Assembly: GCF_012641275.1 (NCBI RefSeq)
Contig: NZ_JABAIA010000002.1
Span: 1,426,001 to 1,490,000 of the forward strand
Reading direction: 5' to 3'
DNA: 64,000 bases
DNA from: Chitinophaga varians
GTDB taxonomy: Bacteria; Bacteroidota; Bacteroidia; Chitinophagales; Chitinophagaceae
Below, in pieces: positions 52,389 through 60,374 of the stretch. The notes under the pieces were generated by a model. That model was given only the letters and a program-made list of their open reading frames with translations, made no database searches and was not told the origin of the DNA. Position 1 is the first letter of the stretch. Every line of letters begins with the position of its first letter. The translations under genes and the position numbers were made by a program.

Positions 52389-53906
52389 TTAATAGAAACA
52401 TTCCAGGAAAGCCGCGCCCAGATGGGAGATGATATCTCCGGCAGTCATAGCTTCCTGCGACAATTTTGCTGCGGCCAGGTCGCCGGCATAACCATGCAGC
52501 CAGGCGCCCAGCAATACGGCGGCCTTGGGAGCATAATCCTGGGCCAGCAACCCTGTAAGGATACCGGTGAGCACATCGCCGCTACCACCGGTGGCCATAC
52601 CGGGATTGCCGGTGGCGTTAAAATATACGGCGCCGTCAGGACAGGCAATAGCGGTATAACGTCCTTTCAGGAGGATATATAGCTGCAGCCGTACCGCCTG
52701 TTTGGACAACAGCTCCATCCGCTCGAAGTCATTGGCAGAAGGGCCGAAGAGCCGCTCAAATTCTTTGGGGTGCGGCGTAAGAATGGAGCCTGCCGGTACC
52801 TGGTATAACAGTGACGGATATACGGAAAGGATGTTCAGCGCGTCCGCGTCAATCACCATGGGGCGTTTGTAGCAGGTAAGCAGTTTTTCAAAGGAACGGG
52901 CAGTAGCGGTGGCGGTGCCCAGCCCCGGCCCGATGCCGATGGTTTTGTAACGGGCATCGGCCTGTTCATGAAAATGCGCGCTGTGCTCGTGTACCTCGTC
53001 GGCTACGCTCATGGCGGCAGGCTCGCTGATCTGCATAATATCATACCCACACCGGGGGATATGACAGGTCAGCAGCCCTACGCCCGCACGGAGACAGGCT
53101 TTGGCGCTAAGCACGGCAGCCCCCATCTTGCCATAGCTGCCGGCAACCAGCAATGCATGGCCAAAGGTGCCTTTATGCGCAAAGGCAGGGCGTGGCATGT
53201 AAATAGTATGCATCATCTCTTTGTCAGCCAGATGATAGCGTACAGGCGTATGCGTTATATAGTCCGGCGACAGCCCGATAGGCAGTATCTGCACCTCGCC
53301 CACGAGGGCAGCGTTTTCGGGCAGCAGGAAAGCCAGCTTATGGAATTCAAAGCTGAGGGTGTAATGTGCCTGTATGACGGGCGTATTGCGGCAACTGGCG
53401 TCTGCCATCAGCCCGGAGGGCATATCAATGGCCACAATGGTATGACGGCCATGCTGATCATTGATTTTGTGTATGATACCGGCCAGCCAGCCCTCGATGG
53501 GTTTGTTCAGCCCGGTACCAAAGATAGCGTCTACAATTACTGCGGAAGCGGGCAGTTCAGGAAAACCGGTAACATCGGCTATTTCGCGGATACGGCCGGC
53601 ATATTGCTGCTGCAACCGCCGATAGTAATATATATAGTCTTCACTGGCCTTATTGCCATACTCCAGCAGGCAGGCGGTCACCTGATAGCCTTCTTCCAGC
53701 AACCGGTGGGCAATCACCAGCCCGTCGCCGCCATTATTGCCTTTACCACAGAAAATAAAAAAAGGATGAACAGGGGCAAAGCGGTCCAGCAGCCAGTCGG
53801 CGCATTTGCCGGCAGCCCGTGCCATCAGGTCGGTACTGCTCACAGGCTCATGTGCGATTGTGAAGGCATCCGCCTCCCGGATCTGTGCAGCGGTGAAGAT
53901 TTTCAT
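52389..53906 (-). CDS. nnr: Bifunctional NAD(P)H-hydrate epimerase / ADP-dependent dehydratase
   Basis: Repairs hydrated NAD(P)H. The N-terminal YjeF_N epimerase domain (about 1-215) has CGKGNNGGDGLV; the C-terminal ribokinase-like dehydratase domain (about 225-500) has GIGPGLG, LTPHPKEFERLFG and the anion hole GGSGDVLTGI. 505 aa is standard for the fused form. A -7 element TATTTTTG lies at 53935-53942 (minus strand), about 28 nt before the ATG. Single gene. Confidence 0.95.
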   Translation of the reverse strand: MKIFTAAQIREADAFTIAHEPVSSTDLMARAAGKCADWLLDRFAPVHPFFIFCGKGNNGGDGLVIAHRLLEEGYQVTACLLEYGNKASEDYIYYYRRLQQQYAGRIREIADVTGFPELPASAVIVDAIFGTGLNKPIEGWLAGIIHKINDQHGRHTIVAIDMPSGLMADASCRNTPVIQAHYTLSFEFHKLAFLLPENAALVGEVQILPIGLSPDYITHTPVRYHLADKEMMHTIYMPRPAFAHKGTFGHALLVAGSYGKMGAAVLSAKACLRAGVGLLTCHIPRCGYDIMQISEPAAMSVADEVHEHSAHFHEQADARYKTIGIGPGLGTATATARSFEKLLTCYKRPMVIDADALNILSVYPSLLYQVPAGSILTPHPKEFERLFGPSANDFERMELLSKQAVRLQLYILLKGRYTAIACPDGAVYFNATGNPGMATGGSGDVLTGILTGLLAQDYAPKAAVLLGAWLHGYAGDLAAAKLSQEAMTAGDIISHLGAAFLECFY

Positions 53907-53950
53907 ATCCTGCTGTTGAACAATAAATGTAGCGCAAAAATAAGGAACAT

Positions 53951-53985
53951 AAAAAAACGGATCATGCTTGCCTCATGATCCGTTT
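53951..53985 (-). terminator. Rho-independent terminator after the small barrel gene
   Basis: A 12-bp stem AAACGGATCATG/CATGATCCGTTT is followed on the minus strand by T7. It lies 25 bp past the stop at 54011 and directly before the nnr promoter. Confidence 0.88.
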
Positions 53986-54010
53986 ACGGGTTATTAGCGT
54001 TTCCGCTATG

Positions 54011-54538
54011 TTAGAAGGTATATCTTGCAGATACACCGCCAATTTCTTCTCCGATGAAGTTGGTCGGTCCAACAAACTGAACGTAAGGTTTCAGGTCGGC
54101 GCTCAGGTTCAACGGTATCTTCTTGAAAGTCCATTCAACACCGATGATGCCATCCAGACCGGGAGATACATAGGTGCCTTTGCCTTTGTCCACATAACGG
54201 TCCCAGTCATAGTCACGACGGTCATAGAAACCTACGTGCGCACCGCCACCTGCATACATATTCAGTTCAGGTCTGCCGATATTCCAATGGTATTCATACA
54301 GCGCGGTAAATGTAACGTTGGCTCTATGTTCGTGGTTGGTAGTTACCAGTCCTTCAATGGCGTGAGGGCCCTGGATGAAGTGTTTAATGGTAAAGCCCAC
54401 CACCCAGGGGTTCAGGCGGATACCCAGTGCGGTGTTGTAGTTTTCAACACTGCTGCTACCGTAGCTTTTCTTTTTCTGCGCGTTAGCCTGTACTGCCAGC
54501 AAGGCAAACAAACTGAAAAATAACACGACTTTTTTCAT
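54011..54538 (-). CDS. Small outer-membrane beta-barrel protein
   Basis: 175 aa. Signal peptide (1-20, cleavage ANA-QK), then alternating beta strands with aromatic girdles (YEYHWNIGRPELNMYAGGGAHVGFYD) and a C-terminal Phe, as in 8-strand OmpA-like/OmpX-like barrels. Function unknown; may be structural or involved in surface interaction. Single gene with terminator. Confidence 0.8.
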   Translation of the reverse strand: MKKVVLFFSLFALLAVQANAQKKKSYGSSSVENYNTALGIRLNPWVVGFTIKHFIQGPHAIEGLVTTNHEHRANVTFTALYEYHWNIGRPELNMYAGGGAHVGFYDRRDYDWDRYVDKGKGTYVSPGLDGIIGVEWTFKKIPLNLSADLKPYVQFVGPTNFIGEEIGGVSARYTF

Positions 54539-54658
54539 AGATGTTGCTTATTTATTAATACAAAAAATGTATGCGACTATTAACGTTGGCTATTTACTCT
54601 AAAGTATGCACTGGTTGAATAAAATTCGCGATAGCCTCACAATAACAGTGCCAATCCA

Positions 54659-55855
54659 TCATTTGCTTTTCTTGATGGGGATAACGGGCTTCAATAAACG
54701 AAGGAAGATAAATCCGGCTATACCGGCCAGCAGGGAGGCCGCTATCACGGATATAATGGAGATGATCTGATATTCCCTTTCCGCGTAAGCCAGCGAGGAG
54801 ATAAAGATAGACATCGTAAAACCAATACCGGCAATCAGCCCCACGCCTACCAGCTGTAACCAGCCGGATTTGGAAGGAAGGCTCGCCAGTTTCAGTTTCA
54901 CCGCCGCAAAGGACAAGACAAAGATACCTATCGGTTTGCCCAGCACCAGCCCCGCAATGATGCCGTAACTGATATCATTGTGCAGTGCGCCCAATATATC
55001 TGAAGGCAGTTGTATCGCCGTATTGGCCAACGCGAAAACGGGCATGATGATAAAGTTGACCGGGTCATGGAGGCCATGCACCAGGTCCGCGATTTTATCC
55101 TGCGGAATACAGAATGCGAGCAACACCCCTGCGATGGTGGCATGTACGCCGGAATTGAAAAGAAAGTACCACAACAGGATGCCCGGAATGAAATACAATA
55201 TCAATCGTTGTACTTTCAGCAGGTTCAGCGCGATGGGTATCAGCAATACGCCACCGGCCATGAGCAGGTATTGAAGGTTAAGATGTGGCGTATAAAATAT
55301 AGCGATGGTCAGAATAGCGCCAAGGTCGTCGATAATGGCCAGGGCCATCAGGAAAATTTTCAGGCTTACGGGCACCCTGTTGCCCAGCAGCGAGAGGATA
55401 CCCAGCGAAAAAGCGATGTCTGTGGCCATGGGGATGCCCCAGCCATGGGCGTATTCCGTACCGCTGTTGAACAGGCTGAAGATCAGCGCCGGAAACAACA
55501 TGCCGCCGACAGCGGCCAGCACAGGCAGGATGGACTTGCGCAGGGAAGAAAGTTCACCTACGGTCAGTTCTCTTTTTATTTCCATGCCTACCAGAAAAAA
55601 GAAAAGCACCATCATGCCGTCGTTTATCCATAACAGGTAGGAGTTGGGCAAATGCAGGGCACGATATTGATAATGATGGCCGGTGGTGGGGTCAAAGAGC
55701 GCATTCCAGAAGTTCACATAACCTTCCTGCCAGGATGAATTGGCCAGGACCATAGACACCACGGTGCAGAGTATCAGGATGATGCCTACGGCACGACTGT
55801 CTTTTAGGAAAGTGTAGATCGGGGACAGGAGGGTTTTGAATGCGCTTCTAATCAT
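54659..55855 (-). CDS. nhaA: Na+/H+ antiporter NhaA
   Basis: Inner-membrane exchanger that exports Na+ for H+ at alkaline pH. FFFLVGMEIKRELTVGEL near residue 80, the catalytic Asp-Asp pair in MALAIIDDLGAILTIA near 160, about 12 helices. 398 aa is the family length. No NhaR regulator is nearby. Upstream lies an octamer inverted repeat. A functional match with the Na+/H+ pyrophosphatase 3 kb away is plausible but only by proximity. Confidence 0.95.
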   Translation of the reverse strand: MIRSAFKTLLSPIYTFLKDSRAVGIILILCTVVSMVLANSSWQEGYVNFWNALFDPTTGHHYQYRALHLPNSYLLWINDGMMVLFFFLVGMEIKRELTVGELSSLRKSILPVLAAVGGMLFPALIFSLFNSGTEYAHGWGIPMATDIAFSLGILSLLGNRVPVSLKIFLMALAIIDDLGAILTIAIFYTPHLNLQYLLMAGGVLLIPIALNLLKVQRLILYFIPGILLWYFLFNSGVHATIAGVLLAFCIPQDKIADLVHGLHDPVNFIIMPVFALANTAIQLPSDILGALHNDISYGIIAGLVLGKPIGIFVLSFAAVKLKLASLPSKSGWLQLVGVGLIAGIGFTMSIFISSLAYAEREYQIISIISVIAASLLAGIAGFIFLRLLKPVIPIKKSK

Positions 55856-55870
55856 GTTGTCATTTTAATG

Positions 55871-55940
55871 TTTTGCCATTTGGTTATTTAAAGATCGTGT
55901 TGTTTTCTTTAAATGACCAAATGGCAAAATAACTAAAATA
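55871..55940. repeat. Period-8 inverted repeat (24-bp arms, one mismatch)
   Basis: Arms at 55871-55894 and 55906-55929 are complementary except for one position. On the plus strand the right side reads as octamers AAATGACC-AAATGGCA-AAATAACT. It lies between nhaA and the OstA-like gene and could fold into a long hairpin in either transcript. Confidence 0.8.
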
Positions 55941-55948
55941 ACAGCTAA

Positions 55949-57832
55949 TTACTGCATAAGTTCATACTTCGTCTTAGGCTTGCGCTTGATGTCCCATTTG
56001 AAATTCTCCAGCTGGAGCTGTTCTTTGGGCCTTTGTGTGAAGGGATAAACGGTGCCTTCGGGGTCTTTGATCATCACCACTTTATCCACGTCTCCCTTTT
56101 TGAAGAAGATATTAATAATACCGCATTGTGCCTTGTTGACGCTCATATAGGCGCCACTCTGGTCTTTTACGTAGTTGATTGTTTCGGCATTACCCTCCAC
56201 ATGCATCCAGTCGAGCGATTCACCGGCCACATACCCGGTGATGGTATTGCCTTTCACCTGGTTGAACATGTCGGGGCCGGCATTGTTGATGATAAATGCA
56301 TTTTTGATCATCAGCACTTTATCGGCCGCCTGGTTTTTGGTAAACATCAGCATGGTGTCTGCACTAAGCTGGGTGGTATTATTGGACCAAAGCACCGGAT
56401 CGCGGAAGAAGCGGAAGATGGAGTCTTTGGTAGAATAATATACGCTGTCGGCCACGCCCTGGAGGGAATCGGAGAACATGCGCACATGGTGATAGGCGAG
56501 GATGTACCGTTGGTCGGCAGTGTCTTTCGCCGGCGGGGCAGACAGCGCGATGCTGTCTGCATGGTGTTTGATGCCTGGTAAAGAGTCTTTCATGACGACC
56601 GGTGGCGGTTGTGCCATTTTCACCATTTTCACCCGGTTGGAGTCCAGCTTGTCTTTTGTTTTGGCCAGTACACTATCGGCCACAAACATCATCACGTTGC
56701 CGGGCACGCTGTCCAGTTGTTTTTTGGCGAGGGAGTCGCCCTGGTTGATCAGGGTGACCGGGATATGTTCTTTGGGCGGCCGGATGGTCCTTACAGCCCG
56801 CAGCGGTTCTTTCACCGGTTCTTTTTTCAGTCCTGCCACAGACGGGATGGAGAGGCTGTCGCCTGGTCTGATGATCCCGGAGAAGAGCGTATCTGCTGCG
56901 AGGTACATGGTATCTTTATTTTTCTCCATGATGAGCAGCGGTTTCTGGGTGGCCAGGATCGTTTTTGCGATCTGGTTGACCGTACCGTGGTTGGCCAGCA
57001 GTGACATTTTGCGGACGGTATCTTTATATACCATGTTACCAGTGGCGTAGGCCATGCCGGTGAGTTTGTCCATTTCGATGTTGTCTGCGGTGAGGGTACC
57101 GGTGCTGTCTTCGATGGTGGGCCGGTTACCGAAGTTGCCATAGCCTTTGTCGGTATCATAATAACCGCTGGTGGCGTACATGATGCGTTTCCCTTCGTTG
57201 ATGGTGGTAGGCGCAATGATATTGGCAATTTTTGTTTCGGTATTGTACAGCAGGGCGTCTGTGGACAGCGTATAGTCAGGATCTACCAGCACTACGTTGC
57301 GCTGGAAGTGCATTTCCTTGGTTTCGGTATAGTAGTATCCTTCATCGCTGGTCAGTACGCTTTTACCGTTTACGAGGCGGCCTGTTTTCACATAGCTGCC
57401 TATTTTGGCGTTCATATCGTATTGCAGTTCCGGGCCGGTGATGGTGACTTTGCCGTCTGTGAGGCGGGCGTTTTCCCGGAGGATGGCGATACGGGTATTA
57501 CCGTCGTAGTTGAGGTAATTGCCATAAATATGGACGCTGTCGGCCTGGTTAATATGTACGTTGCCGTATGCGTCCACGATATTGGTCTTGTTGTTTTTAA
57601 CGGCGCTGTCGCAAAAGAACAGGGTAGATCCCTGTTTGAAGCGGGCATGGCCGATAAAGCGGGTGACATTGATCGTGTCTTTTTCGATGAGTTGCAGGGT
57701 GTCTGCACCCAGGATTTCGATCACGGTCCCTTTTTTAGGCGCAGGCTGGGCCGGGATCTGGGCATGGGCGGGCAAAATAGCCGCCAGGCACATCACTGCC
57801 AGTAAAAGGACTGATCTGATATAATGATTCAT
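55949..57832 (-). CDS. OstA-like (LptA/LptD N-terminal type) periplasmic protein
   Basis: 627 aa. Signal peptide (1-24), then a beta-jellyroll region (about 35-330) with repeated strands such as ADSVHIYGNYLNYDG and NVVLVDPDYTLSTDALLYNTET typical of OstA/LptA domains, and a less conserved C-terminal part. Likely part of the lipopolysaccharide transport bridge. Starts 9 bp after the MCE gene and belongs to the amidase-MCE-OstA group, divergent from lptD, which supports the role. Confidence 0.88.
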   Translation of the reverse strand: MNHYIRSVLLLAVMCLAAILPAHAQIPAQPAPKKGTVIEILGADTLQLIEKDTINVTRFIGHARFKQGSTLFFCDSAVKNNKTNIVDAYGNVHINQADSVHIYGNYLNYDGNTRIAILRENARLTDGKVTITGPELQYDMNAKIGSYVKTGRLVNGKSVLTSDEGYYYTETKEMHFQRNVVLVDPDYTLSTDALLYNTETKIANIIAPTTINEGKRIMYATSGYYDTDKGYGNFGNRPTIEDSTGTLTADNIEMDKLTGMAYATGNMVYKDTVRKMSLLANHGTVNQIAKTILATQKPLLIMEKNKDTMYLAADTLFSGIIRPGDSLSIPSVAGLKKEPVKEPLRAVRTIRPPKEHIPVTLINQGDSLAKKQLDSVPGNVMMFVADSVLAKTKDKLDSNRVKMVKMAQPPPVVMKDSLPGIKHHADSIALSAPPAKDTADQRYILAYHHVRMFSDSLQGVADSVYYSTKDSIFRFFRDPVLWSNNTTQLSADTMLMFTKNQAADKVLMIKNAFIINNAGPDMFNQVKGNTITGYVAGESLDWMHVEGNAETINYVKDQSGAYMSVNKAQCGIINIFFKKGDVDKVVMIKDPEGTVYPFTQRPKEQLQLENFKWDIKRKPKTKYELMQ

Positions 57833-57841
57833 GTATGTCTG

Positions 57842-58840
57842 TTATTGTACCGCTGCGGTATCGGAAGGCAGTGGTTTCGTTTTATCTTTTTTACCGAACA
57901 GGGAGAAATGCACATAACGTTTAGGGTTGACGCGGAGGTCTTCCAGCAGTTTGTTCAGGCTGCCCAGTGATGCCTGGAGGTTGTTATATACCTTTTTATC
58001 GTTCAGCAGGAGGCCGGCCGTACCGTCGGTGGTATTGAGTTTGGCCATGGTGCTGTTCAGGCTGGCGGTAGTTTGCTGCAGTTGTTGCAGTGTTTTGTCG
58101 ATGTTGCCGTTAGCCAGTGCGTCGGTGGCTTTTTTAGCGTTGTCGAGGATACCACTGATTTTTTCATTGTTGGCTTTCAGGTTGCCGGTTACAGAGGCCA
58201 GGTTGTTCATAGTGGCTTGTACGTTACCTCGCTGCGGGTCCATCATGTTATTGAGGGAGGCGGAGGTATTGGAGAAATTGCGCATGGTGGTGTTCAGGTT
58301 GCGCATGGTTTCCTGCAGGTTACCTTTGGCGGTGGTGTCGAGGATACTGCTAACGGCCAGCAATACGGTGTCTATATTAGACAAGGTGCCTTCGAGTTTT
58401 TTCACCAGCGGGGTGATTTGTTCCTTGATGGCGTCTGTCATGGAGCCGTCCACGGAGGCGTAGATGGTGTCGCCATTTTGAAGGTATTCGGTAGCGTTGC
58501 CGAGGTCCATCTGTACCGTCTTGGTGCCTAGCAGGTCGCTGCTGATACGTGCCACTGAATTGCGGGGGATGTTTACTTTTTTGGTGATGGTGAGGGTGAC
58601 CAGTATTCTGGATGGATCGTTGTCTTTTACATTCAGCTCAGAAACGCTTCCTACCACCAGGCCGTTCACCTGTACGGCGTTGGACGGCTGCAGTCCATTT
58701 ACCTGTTTGTAGACAGCGTAGATGGTTTTGTTGTGTGAAAACAGGCTCTTTCCCTTCAATAAATTAAAGCCCAGTACGAGTAAGGTGATACCCAGCACGG
58801 TAAGTATGCCTACCTTGGTTTCATTAGATAATTTGAGCAT
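57842..58840 (-). CDS. MlaD family (MCE domain) lipid-transport protein
   Basis: 332 aa. One N-terminal membrane helix (about 10-30, VGILTVLGITLLVLGFNLL), an MCE domain (about 38-115 with VYKQVNGLQPSNAVQVNGLVVG split by turns), then a long helical C-terminus (about 130-310) that could form the tube or coiled-coil of MCE hexamers. Substrate-binding part of an Mla-like lipid shuttle; the partner MlaE/MlaF genes are not in the window. It has its own -7 element and lies 9 bp before the OstA-like gene. Confidence 0.9.
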   Translation of the reverse strand: MLKLSNETKVGILTVLGITLLVLGFNLLKGKSLFSHNKTIYAVYKQVNGLQPSNAVQVNGLVVGSVSELNVKDNDPSRILVTLTITKKVNIPRNSVARISSDLLGTKTVQMDLGNATEYLQNGDTIYASVDGSMTDAIKEQITPLVKKLEGTLSNIDTVLLAVSSILDTTAKGNLQETMRNLNTTMRNFSNTSASLNNMMDPQRGNVQATMNNLASVTGNLKANNEKISGILDNAKKATDALANGNIDKTLQQLQQTTASLNSTMAKLNTTDGTAGLLLNDKKVYNNLQASLGSLNKLLEDLRVNPKRYVHFSLFGKKDKTKPLPSDTAAVQ

Positions 58841-58861
58841 GAGATTCGTATACGTTCACCG

Positions 58862-58869
58862 CAAAAATA
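58862..58869 (-). promoter_or_regulatory. -7 promoter element of the MCE gene
   Basis: The minus strand reads TATTTTTG, 21 nt before ATG 58840, so the MCE-OstA pair can be expressed apart from the amidase gene. No -33 TTTG box at the usual spacing. Confidence 0.5.
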
Positions 58870-58922
58870 ATCAAAAAGCATGCACGGGGCGTAGGTAGCA
58901 GAAAATGTTGGCAATAAAAAAA

Positions 58923-58965
58923 GGGGGAGGGGCGGCGGGGGTATTGGGGAGGGGTGAAGCGGGGG
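58923..58965 (+). other. Cluster of six G-tracts (quadruplex-type sequence)
   Basis: On the plus strand runs of 5, 4, 5, 4, 4 and 5 G occur within 43 bp (58923-58927, 58929-58932, 58937-58941, 58946-58949, 58951-58954, 58961-58965), ending one base before the amidase stop codon. It is far more G-rich than anything around it. Confidence 0.8.
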
Positions 58966-58966
58966 A

Positions 58967-60190
58967 TCAGCAGGAAGTTACGAAAGCATCTCTGAATCCG
59001 AGTTTGCGGGCTTTTCGTACAGCCGTGGAGGCCTGGCGGTCTGTTTTAAAGTGTCCCCAGGTATATCGGTGCATTTTTTTTTTATTCAGAACGATCTGTT
59101 CGTGACTGATAGGACCGTGGAGCTTCCTGAAAATGGAAGCTCCCGGTGTATATAATTTATCAGTGGTCATCAGTTGAACGCAGTAAGCATCGTCCGGTTG
59201 GGGAACGGTGTTTTTGCCTTTACCGGCCGGTTTGCGGACATGGTTGAAGGCCTGCGGGCGGCTGGCAGTGGATTCATCGGTGTTGGAAGAGCCGCGGTTG
59301 GTGAAGCGTTCCAGCTCATCGCGGTATCTTTTGATGGCTTTGAAGATGCCCATGGCCAGTTCCTGTTGGCCGCCGGCAGAGTTGAGGTATTCCTCTTCTT
59401 CCGGGTTGCTGATGAAGCCCAGTTCCACGAGCACGCTGGGCATGGCCGTAGCGGAGAGCACCCAGATGCCTTTTTCATTACGCTGACGGGCGCCTCTGCT
59501 GATACGACCGGCTTTGGTGAACTCGTCCTCGATGAGGGTAGACAACCGGAGGCTTTGGTCGAAGTAGGCGTTACGCAGGGTATTGAGCAGGATGAACGTT
59601 TCCGGGTTCTCGTCTGCGAGCTGTTTGGTCTCTTCAGAATCGGCGTCCAGTACGATCACGGAGTTTTGTTTGAGGGACTCCATTTTGGCGTTGTTCTTAC
59701 TGGTGGCCCATATATACGTTTCCGTGCCTTTCGCATTGCTGGGATAGTAGGCGTAGATAGGCTGTTTTATGGCTATCTTCTTTTTCCCTTTTTTGCGGTA
59801 GACGGTTTTATAGTCGACCACTTTCCTGATTTTGCCGGTGGAGTTACAGTGGATAGACACGAAAAGGTCACCTTTGGCATCGTTGGCGATCTGTGCTTTT
59901 TTGCGGGGATCGTCAAAGCGGTCTGTTTTTCGTGTATACACTACCTTTACATCCGGTAGGTTGTCTTCGAGGATTTTGCCCAGTTTCAGGGCCACAGCCA
60001 GTGTTACCTGCTTTTCTGTTGAGTAGCTTCCTCTGGCCCCGGGGTCTTCACCGCCGTGACCGGCATCAATTACAATAGTACGGATAGGGTTTTCCTGTTT
60101 CTTTGAAACTGGATTGTTTTTTGCCTGAATAAAAAAGGTACAGGTGAAAAGAGTTCCCAGTCCTAAAATCCAAAATCGGTTCCAGCGCAT
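58967..60190 (-). CDS. N-acetylmuramoyl-L-alanine amidase with C-terminal SPOR-like domain
   Basis: Zinc amidase (Amidase_3) that cleaves peptidoglycan stem peptides from the glycan. Signal peptide (about 1-22), zinc ligands in IDAGHGGEDPGARG near residue 45 and SIHCNST near 118, catalytic Glu in VLVELGFISNPEEEE near 265. The C-terminal about 75 residues (YCVQLMTTDKLYTPG...) look like a SPOR septal-binding domain. 407 aa from ATG 60190; ATG 60199 is an alternative. Likely acts in cell separation. Confidence 0.92.
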   Translation of the reverse strand: MRWNRFWILGLGTLFTCTFFIQAKNNPVSKKQENPIRTIVIDAGHGGEDPGARGSYSTEKQVTLAVALKLGKILEDNLPDVKVVYTRKTDRFDDPRKKAQIANDAKGDLFVSIHCNSTGKIRKVVDYKTVYRKKGKKKIAIKQPIYAYYPSNAKGTETYIWATSKNNAKMESLKQNSVIVLDADSEETKQLADENPETFILLNTLRNAYFDQSLRLSTLIEDEFTKAGRISRGARQRNEKGIWVLSATAMPSVLVELGFISNPEEEEYLNSAGGQQELAMGIFKAIKRYRDELERFTNRGSSNTDESTASRPQAFNHVRKPAGKGKNTVPQPDDAYCVQLMTTDKLYTPGASIFRKLHGPISHEQIVLNKKKMHRYTWGHFKTDRQASTAVRKARKLGFRDAFVTSC

Positions 60191-60351
60191 GATTCTCATT
60201 TTAATGGGTGCTGTTATCACAAAAAATAAAAAAATAAGTTTATCTGTTAAATTAGTAATTCCTTTGCTCCATGCGTGTTTACAGTATGTTTCCTCTTGCC
60301 GGACATCAAACTTTACAAGCTGCCTTTTGTAATAAATTGTATAATTTCTTG

Positions 60352-60359
60352 TAGGTTTG
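60352..60359 (+). promoter_or_regulatory. -7 promoter element of the LptD gene
   Basis: TAGGTTTG (TANNTTTG), 15 nt before ATG 60375. A TTTG lies 22 nt upstream (60326-60329), slightly longer than the usual spacing. Confidence 0.5.
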
Positions 60360-60374
60360 TGCCCGCCTTAACAC

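Noticed and set aside
49951..55855. Sodium-energetics island (hppA with nhaA)
   Set aside because: The genes are 2.5 kb apart, separated by unrelated genes with their own terminators, and ion specificity is unknown; proximity alone is not enough.
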